A DNA stretch of 34,793 nt from Planctomycetota bacterium (GTDB lineage Bacteria > Planctomycetota > UBA1135 > GCA-002748355). Every line of letters begins with the position of its first letter. Position 1 is the first letter of the stretch. The stretch spans positions 1 to 34,793 of the forward strand of contig PDSF01000005.1 in the NCBI GenBank assembly GCA_002748355.1, given 5' to 3'. A model generated the notes under the pieces. The model was not told the origin of the DNA. It made no database searches and worked only from the letters and a program-made list of their open reading frames with translations. Positions 1-7,292 of the stretch are shown piece after piece. A program made the position numbers and the translations under genes.

Positions 1-1
1 G

Positions 2-538
2 GGCAGGAAGCAGGGCTACGCCCTGCCGATGCTGCGCATCGGCAGGGACCCCGCAGCCCCGCTGCAGGACCATGCGACAACTACCCTGACACAGGGGGCC
101 TGTGATGCCGCCTTGCTCAAGCCCTGCCCCATGGTCGTCGGCACGAGCGGCGGCCGACCACGCCTCGGCAATCGGGAGTTCCGCTTGACGTTGGACCAGG
201 CCCCCAACCCTGCGGGCTACAAGCCCATCCCCTTCCTCATCCTGGGGCACGGATCTGGATACGAGGAGGGTCGCGCCATTGACCTACCCTGCAAAGAGAG
301 CTTCCTCCTCTATCCTCGCTTTGAGAACCTGCTCGCCCTCATCCCGGTGCCTGCCACCGAGCAGAAGAGGGGCCCCTGTGGCCTGCAGGTCTCGATACCC
401 TTCCCCCTGCCCAAGGACCCCAGACTGCGTGGCTTCAGGCTCACAGTGCAGTGGATTGTCCTCAATATGCGACAGTCCTCTCCATCAGGCTGGGTCATGA
501 GCGCATCCAAGGAGTGCCGCATCAAGATCGGCGGCTAG
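2..538 (+). CDS. 3' end of a secreted-type protein with a planctomycete-like C-terminal domain (partial)
   Basis: The reading frame is open to the left edge of the window, so only the C-terminal ~178 residues are present and the true start is unknown; an internal ATG at 29 is not evidence of a start. It ends at TAG 536-538. The visible part is rich in Gly, Pro and short hydrophobic strands: GTSGGRPRLGNREFRLTL, then PFLILGHG, then FRLTVQWIVLN, and a final strand RIKIGG. This pattern resembles a beta-sandwich-like C-terminal domain found at the end of many large secreted planctomycete proteins, where a GTPGLGN-like opening is followed by an LYAQWLVLDP-like strand. That match is from memory. Function cannot be given. 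It is separated from the next gene, which is on the opposite strand and convergent, by about 280 bp. Confidence 0.6.
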   Translation, partial: GRKQGYALPMLRIGRDPAAPLQDHATTTLTQGACDAALLKPCPMVVGTSGGRPRLGNREFRLTLDQAPNPAGYKPIPFLILGHGSGYEEGRAIDLPCKESFLLYPRFENLLALIPVPATEQKRGPCGLQVSIPFPLPKDPRLRGFRLTVQWIVLNMRQSSPSGWVMSASKECRIKIGG

Positions 539-804
539 CAGATTGAGCTTCCCCCGTTTGCTTGAACCCGGGGTGAAGGGCGTCCGGACTATGACAAGGG
601 CGAGACGGGCATTCGCCATCGAGAAGCTGGTCGATCAGTTCATCGGGGAATCGGAACTTGTTCGGCTTCTCGGGGCCTTGGGGAAGCTCGCTTTGGGGCC
701 AGAGGATCCCAGCTGCCGGGCATCGTTGACACCGATTCAGCTGATACTCCCTATTGGACCTACTTGGGCAGCCGGCGGGCTGTCGAAGAGGGCAGCAAGA
801 GCTT

Positions 805-830
805 TGCGCCTAGGCCTTTTGCTAGGCGCA
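805..830. terminator. Perfect 9-bp inverted repeat over the kinase stop codon
   Basis: Bases 805-813 (TGCGCCTAG) and 822-830 (CTAGGCGCA) form a perfect 9-bp stem around an 8-nt loop. It lies between the convergent left-edge gene and the histidine kinase, and the kinase TAG (822-824) is inside the right arm. There is no T-run on either side, so it would not act as a classic intrinsic terminator; it may be a 3'-end stabilising or pausing hairpin. Confidence 0.4.
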
Positions 831-2936
831 TTCGCTGGCTGCAGCAGCGCTGCTGGGTAGATCCGTCAATGGCAGCAGCACGAAGAAGCAGCTGCCATGT
901 TCCGGCACGCTTTCGATGCGCACACTGCCTCCCATCTCGCGAATCCTCTCAGAAAGGGTGCTGAGTCCGAGTCCAGTCCCCTTGCCTCGTTCCTTGGTGG
1001 TAAAGAAGGGATCGAAGACGCGATGGATGTGCTCTTCAGCGATACCGCAGCCGTCGTCTTCGACCGAAATCTCCAGATAGGCGTCCTGGCTCAGGCCTTG
1101 TTGCTGGGTCAGCTCTGGATGTTCTTCTCGCGTCAGGACCCTTGTGCGATAGCGAATGCATCCGCTGCCGGAGATGGCATCGCAGGCGTTCATGCCCAGA
1201 TTGAGCAAGGCGCTGCTCAGATGCGCGGGGTTGGCCATGACCACGTGGGATTTGGCTAAGAGCTGGGCTTCGATATTGATTCCACAAGGGAGCCCCGATT
1301 GCAGGAGCCGGAGCACTTCTTCGATGATGCTGTGTGCGTCGACAGCTCGGTGTTCGAGCGGATCCTTTCTGGTAAAGGACAATAGCTGCTGGGTCAGTGA
1401 GGCTGCTCGGCTGGCTGCTCTGGAAATGGTTCCCACCGAGTTGCGGAGTTCCTGGTCCTGAAGCGCACCCTCCAATAGCTCGGTGCTAGCCAGGATCGGC
1501 ATCAGGTAGTTGTTGAAGTCGTGGGCGACGCCACCCGCTAGCTTCCCGATTGCCCCGAGTTTCTGGCTCTGGGCGAGGAGTTCCTGGGTCTGCTCAAGCT
1601 GCTGCTGCTTCAAAACCAATGGGGTCCGGTCTTGGACCTGCAGTAGGCAGTGCTTCTCAAGCACGGTTACCTTGGCTTCGATGAATCGCAAAGTTCCATC
1701 GGCAGCCTGGATCTGTCCAGGCAAGTTCTCGATATGAGTTCCGGTGGCCCGCGCTTGCCGGAAGAGTCGTTCCCACTCCTGGCGCTGCGATTGGCGATGC
1801 TTCGGGCAGGGAAAAGCTAGCTGGTACCAGCTTTCTAGGTCGCGGATTTGCTCGGGCGCATATCCGAAAAGCGAGACGAAGTGCTGGTTTAGGAGGGGGA
1901 TGCTGCCATCGTCACGTACGAGGGCCGTGGCAATTGGCAGCTCATGGAGCAGGTGGAAGAAGCCTTGTTCCTGCCCGTTTTCGGTTCGGTGCTGCTTGCT
2001 TACAGAGTCGGCAACCGGGCGCAAGGCCGCGGCATCTGCGGTGTTTATGTCCGGCCGAGCTTGGCTAAGCGTGGCTAGTTGATCGGAGTCCGTGCTTAAG
2101 CCGCCGACGAAGCATGAGGCCTTTTGGCCCAGATAACGCGCATAAAGAAAAGCTCCCAGGAGTAGGGCTCCAAGAAAGGAGAGCCCGATCCCTGCGGGAG
2201 GAAGGAGGCTGGCGATCAAGCGGTTCTTTTCGGTCTCGATAACGGTATCGAAGTCTTGGAGGGAGATGCTCGCCCCTAGGAAACCGTTAAAGCCTTTGAT
2301 CGGTCGTACGTAGCTCAGGCTTGCTACCGGATCTCCCCCCAGTTCTGTGGGCATAGGGCTGTCTAGGTAGCCGCCGCCCTTCTGGCTTGTTGCAATCAGG
2401 CTCTGGACTGCGCTACTTAGCTTGGCATCACCTTCAAGCAGCATGTTGTGGCCGGCTCCAAGCCCGAGCAGTACGTGCCCGTCGTAACGGCCACAGATCA
2501 GGCGCTTGCCTTTCTGCAGCTGCTGCTCTTGCAGCCTTCGCAGTACCTGAATCTGGACGACAGCTTCCCAGATCTTGGTGGCGTTAAGGCCGGGTAGCTT
2601 GGCCAGCCTATCCGCGTGGCTGAGCTGCGAGGTCAAGGACTCGACGCGGCGAAAAGCTTCCTCGACTTGTTCTCGGAGGAGCCGCTGCTTTTTTGATAAG
2701 TACTCGCTCCGGCTGTCTTCGACTTGAGTCTGGAATTGCCCAATTCCCCAGAGCAAGAAGGGCAGCCCCATGCCCAGCAGCGAGGCTGCGGCTACAGCGG
2801 CGAGTCCACGCCGGAAGACAGAGTGTAGGAGGGATGCTTGGAGCATGGCGAACGAGGGAGGTCGCAAACCGAAGACCCTGAGCATTCGCCAGCTTGCCCG
2901 CGGTCGCCTAGCCGGAGAGATCAGTGCCATTGGCAC
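822..2936 (-). CDS. Membrane sensor histidine kinase (Cache - PAS - HisKA - HATPase)
   Basis: This is a membrane-bound two-component sensor that autophosphorylates on His in response to an extracytoplasmic ligand. Numbering from the GTG at 2936: TM1 about 45-66; an extracytoplasmic sensor 68-243 with single-Cache features (GGGYLDSP, then ASLSYVRPIKG); TM2 246-267; a PAS-like region 325-440; a helix rich in Gln 443-460; the H-box GGVAHDFNN with His472; N-box NLGMNACDAI (579-588); G1 DDGCGIA (627-633); F-box FDPFFTTK (641-648); G2 GKGTGLGLS (651-659). All kinase boxes look intact. There is no receiver domain and no response regulator gene nearby, so it is an orphan in this window. The start is uncertain: GTG 2936, ATG 2930 or ATG 2846 (just before TM1) are all possible and none has a clear Shine-Dalgarno. 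It lies 87 bp downstream of the methyltransferase genes on the same strand. Confidence 0.9.
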   Translation of the reverse strand: MPMALISPARRPRASWRMLRVFGLRPPSFAMLQASLLHSVFRRGLAAVAAASLLGMGLPFLLWGIGQFQTQVEDSRSEYLSKKQRLLREQVEEAFRRVESLTSQLSHADRLAKLPGLNATKIWEAVVQIQVLRRLQEQQLQKGKRLICGRYDGHVLLGLGAGHNMLLEGDAKLSSAVQSLIATSQKGGGYLDSPMPTELGGDPVASLSYVRPIKGFNGFLGASISLQDFDTVIETEKNRLIASLLPPAGIGLSFLGALLLGAFLYARYLGQKASCFVGGLSTDSDQLATLSQARPDINTADAAALRPVADSVSKQHRTENGQEQGFFHLLHELPIATALVRDDGSIPLLNQHFVSLFGYAPEQIRDLESWYQLAFPCPKHRQSQRQEWERLFRQARATGTHIENLPGQIQAADGTLRFIEAKVTVLEKHCLLQVQDRTPLVLKQQQLEQTQELLAQSQKLGAIGKLAGGVAHDFNNYLMPILASTELLEGALQDQELRNSVGTISRAASRAASLTQQLLSFTRKDPLEHRAVDAHSIIEEVLRLLQSGLPCGINIEAQLLAKSHVVMANPAHLSSALLNLGMNACDAISGSGCIRYRTRVLTREEHPELTQQQGLSQDAYLEISVEDDGCGIAEEHIHRVFDPFFTTKERGKGTGLGLSTLSERIREMGGSVRIESVPEHGSCFFVLLPLTDLPSSAAAASECA

Positions 2937-3023
2937 TTGAGACTTGGGTTCATCCGACAGAATTTGGTGATATTTCGCCGAAAAATTCCGGCCGAAGCTT
3001 CTGCCCTCACAGCTTCTCGCTTC

Positions 3024-3773
3024 TCAGAGCTTCTGGTAGAGGCCGATCAGGCTGTGCCCCAAGGGGAAGCTGAGATGTGGCAGGATCCTTCGTTCGCTGG
3101 ACATAATCCTGGCCAGGATCTCATTGACCAAGGGCCGTGGTTGCACGGAAAGGTTGGTGTGCTCTGGGTCCTTGAGCCCGATGAAACGCTCCTTCGCCTT
3201 GGTCAATAGGACGGCGGGGAGGATCAGCGGGAAGAGGAAGAGGTTGAAGTAGCTGACTTTGACAGGATGGAAGCCGTTGCTGCAGACCTTGGCGCTTAGC
3301 CGCCCCTTGGTGTAGCGACGGAAGTGGTGGGCCACACGGTCGTTGTTGGAGAACAGGAACTGATAGGCCGGCACCGAGAAAAAGACGTGGCCACCGGGGC
3401 GGAGCACGCGATGGATCTCCTGGAGGGCCCGGTCCTCGTCGGGAATGTGCTCGATGGCGTCGAAGAGGCAGACCAGGTCCTGGGAGTCGCCTGCATGCGG
3501 CAGGGCGTAGGCGTTGGCACAGGAGACAGCTAGGCCACTGCGCTCCCGCGCGATTGCGGCGAGCTCCGGCGAGAGCTCGACCCCCTGGACCTGGCCAAGG
3601 CGGGCAAGTCGTCGCAGTAGGCCGCCAGCGCCACAGCCAACTTCGAGTACATCGAGGGGACCCCGGTCACCGAAGTGCTTGTCGAGGACGGCAAAGAAGA
3701 TCTCCCGCCTTCCGCGGAACCAGAAGTGGGTCTCTTCGAGGGTCCGAAACTGTTCGTAGGCAGCTGGCTCCAT
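3024..3773 (-). CDS. Class I SAM-dependent methyltransferase
   Basis: This 249-aa protein of the methyltransferase type 11/23 group transfers a methyl group from S-adenosylmethionine to an unknown substrate. Motif I is DVLEVGCGAGGLL (41-53). The acidic ribose-binding residue follows in VQGVELSPE. The motif IV-like segment is LFDAIEHIPDED, with RVLRPGGHVFFSVP after it. The N-terminal segment HFWFRGRREI is typical of methyltransferases encoded in sugar and lipid-carrier clusters. A hydrophobic stretch near FNLFLFPLILPAVLL may associate with the membrane. It is the last gene of a four-gene minus-strand run (GT2, FAD oxidoreductase, methyltransferase, this gene), 11 nt after the preceding methyltransferase, so it is probably co-transcribed with it. 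Substrate is not predictable from sequence alone; a glycan or polyprenyl-linked intermediate is inferred from the neighbours. Confidence 0.85.
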   Translation of the reverse strand: MEPAAYEQFRTLEETHFWFRGRREIFFAVLDKHFGDRGPLDVLEVGCGAGGLLRRLARLGQVQGVELSPELAAIARERSGLAVSCANAYALPHAGDSQDLVCLFDAIEHIPDEDRALQEIHRVLRPGGHVFFSVPAYQFLFSNNDRVAHHFRRYTKGRLSAKVCSNGFHPVKVSYFNLFLFPLILPAVLLTKAKERFIGLKDPEHTNLSVQPRPLVNEILARIMSSERRILPHLSFPLGHSLIGLYQKL

Positions 3774-3784
3774 GGTATTGGGTC

Positions 3785-4723
3785 TCAGCGCTGCCCGGCT
3801 TTCGCCTTCTTCTTGCGAGCGACGATGACCATCTCATCCCGCGGATTGACGTAGAGGCTCATTTTCCCAAACGGGGCCAAGGGCAGGAGTAGATAACGCA
3901 TCACTGGATGGAGGCGTGTGGCTCGCTCACGGATGAAGCTGATCGAGACGTATTTGCCGCCGAATTTGGAGGTGTTCTCAAGGATTTCGAGGCCTGCCTG
4001 ATCGAGGAGCCTTTCGATCGTGGATGGATTGAAGTGGTAGAGGTGTTCGAGGTGCTTGTAGTGCTGCCACTTTGGGCCGAGCCGCTGGGCAAATTTGCTG
4101 GCGACGTTTTGCGTCTCAAGGATGAGTATCCCGTCCTCCTTGAGGTAGGAGACGCTCTCCTTGAGGAAGGGCAGGGGCTCGGGCACGTGTTCGACTACGT
4201 CCCACATCGTAAGCAGGTCGTAGCTGCCCTTGTTGAAGGGAGAGGTCTCGATGGTGCCGACGTGGATGTCCTGGAAGCCGTATTCCCGTTTGGCGTGTTC
4301 GACGATCTCGGCGGAGAGCTCTACGCCGTCGACATGCCATCCACGGTCGAAGAGCGTTTTGAGGAAGAAGCCGGCGGCGGAGCCCACATCGAGGGCTCGG
4401 CCCTTGCCCTTGGTAAAGCGTTCGATGAGCGCATAACGGCGCTCGAAGGTCTTGAGGTAGAGCTTGGCGTCACTCCGGTAATCCGCGTACCCCGCCTCTT
4501 TGGGTGAATCGCTGCTCCAGTAATTCTCGTCGTACACCCGCGGTAGCAGTTCCGGGCGAAGGCGTGGCGTGACGTACACCAGGCCGCAGTTACAACACTC
4601 GACGATGCGGAAAATCCCCTCGCGAAACTTCTCGCGACTCTCCTCACAAGCGCAGAGGGTGCAGCTGCGGATCGGCTCGAAGTTAGCCTCGTCCTGTACG
4701 AGATCCTGGCGTGCTTCGACCAT
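3785..4723 (-). CDS. SAM-dependent methyltransferase with N-terminal zinc-ribbon-like motif
   Basis: A 312-aa class I methyltransferase. The N-terminus carries two Cys pairs, C21-x2-C24 and C43-x2-C46 (CTLC and CCNC), followed by GLVYVTPRLRPE. This is the layout of methyltransferases that begin with a small zinc-binding knuckle and act on sugar-nucleotide or glycan substrates. The SAM-binding motif I is ALDVGSAAGFFL (111-122), followed by VDGVELSAE and, later, LTMWDVVEHVPEP and LKEDGILILETQN. The start ATG (4723) is only 3 nt beyond the TGA of the FAD oxidoreductase gene, which suggests translational coupling. The zinc ligands and fold are recognised by motif; the substrate is unknown. Confidence 0.87.
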   Translation of the reverse strand: MVEARQDLVQDEANFEPIRSCTLCACEESREKFREGIFRIVECCNCGLVYVTPRLRPELLPRVYDENYWSSDSPKEAGYADYRSDAKLYLKTFERRYALIERFTKGKGRALDVGSAAGFFLKTLFDRGWHVDGVELSAEIVEHAKREYGFQDIHVGTIETSPFNKGSYDLLTMWDVVEHVPEPLPFLKESVSYLKEDGILILETQNVASKFAQRLGPKWQHYKHLEHLYHFNPSTIERLLDQAGLEILENTSKFGGKYVSISFIRERATRLHPVMRYLLLPLAPFGKMSLYVNPRDEMVIVARKKKAKAGQR

Positions 4724-4726
4724 TCC

Positions 4727-6295
4727 TCAGTTGCCTTTGCCCTTCTCGTTTTGCTTTGCCGCAGGTCCAGAATCCTCTTCGCTGCCAGGGCCTGGCTTGC
4801 CGAACTCCTCGACCACTTCGTGGGCCGCACTGGTTTCGAAAATCTCGTCACCGGTCGCTACTTGCTCGTGTAGCTGCGCGCCACCTTCCGGCATGGCCCC
4901 TTCTTGCATGGACTGGGCCATGAGCCGTCCCATCTCAATGGACTGGTCCATGTTGTTGTAGCGGAAGAGTCCTTGCCGCCCGCCCGAGCGCAGGTTTTCC
5001 ATACCGTGCACGAACTTCATGATCTTTTGCAGGTGGCCGGTGTAGTGCAGGTCGTAGACCGGATAGGCGAAGGGAACGCGTTTGGTAAAGGCTCCCTCAA
5101 CCTCCTCCTCCTTGATCAAGCCGACGGAACTCAGGTCTTTGATCGCAATCTCGCGCAGCTCGTCGATATCGGCCTTCCAGATCTCGTCGCCGACGCGGCA
5201 GGTGATCTCGGCGCAGATCATGGTCTTATTCTTCGGTGCGCAATACGGGCTGAAGTTCTTGAACTCCGAAATGCGGTGCACGGTCAGGTGCTTTTCCGGC
5301 AAATACACCCAGTTGTCGGGGGATACCTGGGGTTTGTTGATCTTGAGGTAGACGAAGACGATGGCGACGTAATCGAGGCCCTTGATCGCCTCTTTGACTT
5401 CCTCGGGTGGGCCGGGGACCACGCACTTGGCCATCGCCGTTACCGGGATGGTGGAGATGTATTCGTCGGCGGTCAGGAACTTGCGTTCCTTGTTCTGCTG
5501 ATACTCGATCTTGGTGACTTGGCTGCCTTCCCGGTGGACTTTGATCGCTGGGGAATCGACGAGGATGCAGCCGCCCATCTCTTCGATCTTTTTGCGGTAG
5601 CCGCGGGCCAGCTCACCGATGCCGCCCAGTTTCGGGTAGACGAATTCTGTCACCAAGGTGCGCGGTGTATTGCCTTTACCTGGGCGGCGGAGGGTTTTGA
5701 CGATGGTGTCACGCAGATTCAGCAGGGTGATACGCTGTGAGGCCCAGTCGGCCGAGATCTCGGTGGCCGGCATCTTCCACGCCTTCTCGGTGTATTGGAC
5801 GAAGAAGATCTTGGCCAGGCGGCGACCGAAGCGGCGGGTGACCCACTCGGCGAAGTTGCGGTCCTTGAGTACGCGAATACGGGTGAGTTCGAGGAAGCGG
5901 CCCCACGCGTAGTCAAGCATGCAGGCCAGGATGGTGAAGGGATTGAGGCTCTTGACGATGTTCTTCGCCTGCAGGGGATAGTCGAAGAACTTGCCAAAGA
6001 GCACGATCCGCGACAGCCGATTTGCCCAGACCTTGTTATCGCCGAGCACCTCTTGCACGTGCCGCAGCAGTTCCTTCTCCTTGGTGTGGAAGCGGTGCGG
6101 GCCGTAGTCGTAGCACCAATAATCGGAGTTCTCTTCCCCGGCCTGGGCCCGGTCGCCTTCCTCGAAGGAATTCGCCATACCACCGACGACAGGCTCACGT
6201 TCGAGGACCGTTACCTTGATCCCCGCCTTCGCCATTTCATAGGCGCAGGAGAGGCCGGCTAGGCCGCCACCGAGGATCAGGACGTGCTTGCTCAT
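4727..6295 (-). CDS. FAD-dependent oxidoreductase, UDP-galactopyranose mutase / protoporphyrinogen oxidase-like
   Basis: A 522-aa flavoprotein. The N-terminal Rossmann dinucleotide motif is GGGLAG (9-14) in VLILGGGLAGLSCAYEM, followed by the acidic ribose binder in VTVLEREPVVGGMA. The segment YDYGPHRFHTK and the later FVQYTEKAWKMPATEISADW place it in the amine-oxidase / UDP-galactopyranose-mutase-like superfamily that is frequent in polysaccharide clusters. The C-terminal end after about residue 485 is a charged low-complexity tail. It sits between the GT2 gene and two methyltransferases on the same strand, so oxidation, reduction or isomerisation of a lipid-linked or nucleotide sugar is the most likely role. 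Protoporphyrinogen oxidase itself is less likely, because no haem gene is near. No membrane segment is apparent. Confidence 0.8.
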   Translation of the reverse strand: MSKHVLILGGGLAGLSCAYEMAKAGIKVTVLEREPVVGGMANSFEEGDRAQAGEENSDYWCYDYGPHRFHTKEKELLRHVQEVLGDNKVWANRLSRIVLFGKFFDYPLQAKNIVKSLNPFTILACMLDYAWGRFLELTRIRVLKDRNFAEWVTRRFGRRLAKIFFVQYTEKAWKMPATEISADWASQRITLLNLRDTIVKTLRRPGKGNTPRTLVTEFVYPKLGGIGELARGYRKKIEEMGGCILVDSPAIKVHREGSQVTKIEYQQNKERKFLTADEYISTIPVTAMAKCVVPGPPEEVKEAIKGLDYVAIVFVYLKINKPQVSPDNWVYLPEKHLTVHRISEFKNFSPYCAPKNKTMICAEITCRVGDEIWKADIDELREIAIKDLSSVGLIKEEEVEGAFTKRVPFAYPVYDLHYTGHLQKIMKFVHGMENLRSGGRQGLFRYNNMDQSIEMGRLMAQSMQEGAMPEGGAQLHEQVATGDEIFETSAAHEVVEEFGKPGPGSEEDSGPAAKQNEKGKGN

Positions 6296-6422
6296 TCTGG
6301 CTGTCGTAGCGCTGCTGTAGGCCTATCGGCGAAGAACTCTGACGGTGTCCAAGAAATTCGGACCGAGAAGTCTAACTTCGACAGGATGGGCCGTGAACGG
6401 AAGTATGAAGGTAAAGCCTCGA

Positions 6423-7142
6423 TCAGCTCCCGAAGAAGCGTTTCCGGCTGATGATCTTCCACATTCCCCAAGCCGTTTTACAGACCTTGAGGAAGCTCGC
6501 GGAGTGCTTGGATTCACCGCCGAGGCGAGGATGGTAATTGACAGGGATCTCGATGCAGCGGCCCTTCTTCATCAAGACTTCGCACATCATTTCCGGGCTG
6601 AAGGAAGGGCCAGCGCAGCGTAGTGAGGAGTCGATTTTGTCGAAGGTTGCACGCCAGAGCGCGCGGTAGGTGCAACCGACGTCGGTGAAGCGCGGCTCGT
6701 GTGGGAAAAACCACAGGAGTTCGAGATACTTGGCCATGGTGATGTTTCCCAAGCGCAGCAAACGCCCCATGTTGGCGGCTTGTTGCACCATCTGCCGGGT
6801 CGTGCGGGTGCCGCAGACCAGGTCGGCGTCGTCCAGGTAGACCAGGAGCTTCTCGACATCGCTGGCCTTGAAGCTGCCGTCGGCCTCGGTCAGCACCAGG
6901 ATTTCGCCTTCGGCTGCCCGCATACCGGCCATCAGAGCGTGGCCATAGCCGGCTTGGCTCTCTGAAATCACTCGTGCCCCGGCTTCCCTCGCAAGCTCGG
7001 CCGTCCGGTCCTTGCAGTTGTTTTCCACCACGAGAACTTCGTCCACGTTGGGGGCGGCGATGTAGTCCGCGACTACCGCGGCAATCGTTTCCTCCTCGTT
7101 GTGGGCGGGAACGACAACGGTGACCTTGACGCCTTTATGCAT
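6423..7142 (-). CDS. Family 2 glycosyltransferase (polyprenyl-phosphate sugar transferase-like)
   Basis: A 239-aa GT-A fold glycosyltransferase of family 2. The N-terminus VKVTVVVPAHNEEETI and the DEVLVVENNCKDRT segment are the standard nucleotide-sugar-binding start. GYGHALMAGMRAAEGE and the DxD-equivalent EADGS (86-90) follow. The order matches small GT2 enzymes that charge polyprenyl phosphate with a sugar. No C-terminal membrane helices are present. The frame extends upstream to 7679, but the upstream part is low-quality and runs into the opposite-strand YfhO gene; the homology begins at ATG 7140-7142, which I take as the start. No strong Shine-Dalgarno is visible. It is the first gene of the minus-strand glycan run and is divergent from yfhO. 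Confidence 0.88.
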   Translation of the reverse strand: MHKGVKVTVVVPAHNEEETIAAVVADYIAAPNVDEVLVVENNCKDRTAELAREAGARVISESQAGYGHALMAGMRAAEGEILVLTEADGSFKASDVEKLLVYLDDADLVCGTRTTRQMVQQAANMGRLLRLGNITMAKYLELLWFFPHEPRFTDVGCTYRALWRATFDKIDSSLRCAGPSFSPEMMCEVLMKKGRCIEIPVNYHPRLGGESKHSASFLKVCKTAWGMWKIISRKRFFGS

Positions 7143-7201
7143 GCCGGCGGACTCGCGAGGGGGAGCGGAGCAGATAACTAGGGGGCCGCGAAAGGCGGGG
7201 C

Positions 7202-7221
7202 CCGGGGAGAATCGACCCCGG
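7202..7221. promoter_or_regulatory. 6-bp inverted repeat in the divergent GT2/yfhO promoter region
   Basis: CCGGGG (7202-7207) and CCCCGG (7216-7221) flank an 8-nt spacer in the 150-bp region between the divergent GT2 and YfhO genes. It overlaps the GACCCCGGAAG sequence (7214-7224) that recurs at 18921-18932. This could be an operator or part of a promoter, but there is no direct evidence. Confidence 0.3.
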
Positions 7222-7292
7222 AAGTCTACCGAAGAGAAGGGCCAGGTCCCGGGCACAAAAGCGACAAGTGCCACGACATCGGGATCGGAGAC

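Noticed and set aside
543..860. Open frame of 105 codons on the plus strand
   Set aside because: No ribosome-binding site, no recognisable motif, and its end overlaps the 3' end of the histidine kinase gene on the other strand. Treated as chance in GC-rich DNA.
2728..2743. Inverted repeat GGAATTG-CC-CAATTCC, similar in core to the palindromes at 32228-32253
   Set aside because: It is inside the coding sequence of the kinase's first membrane helix and encodes ordinary residues; probably coincidence.
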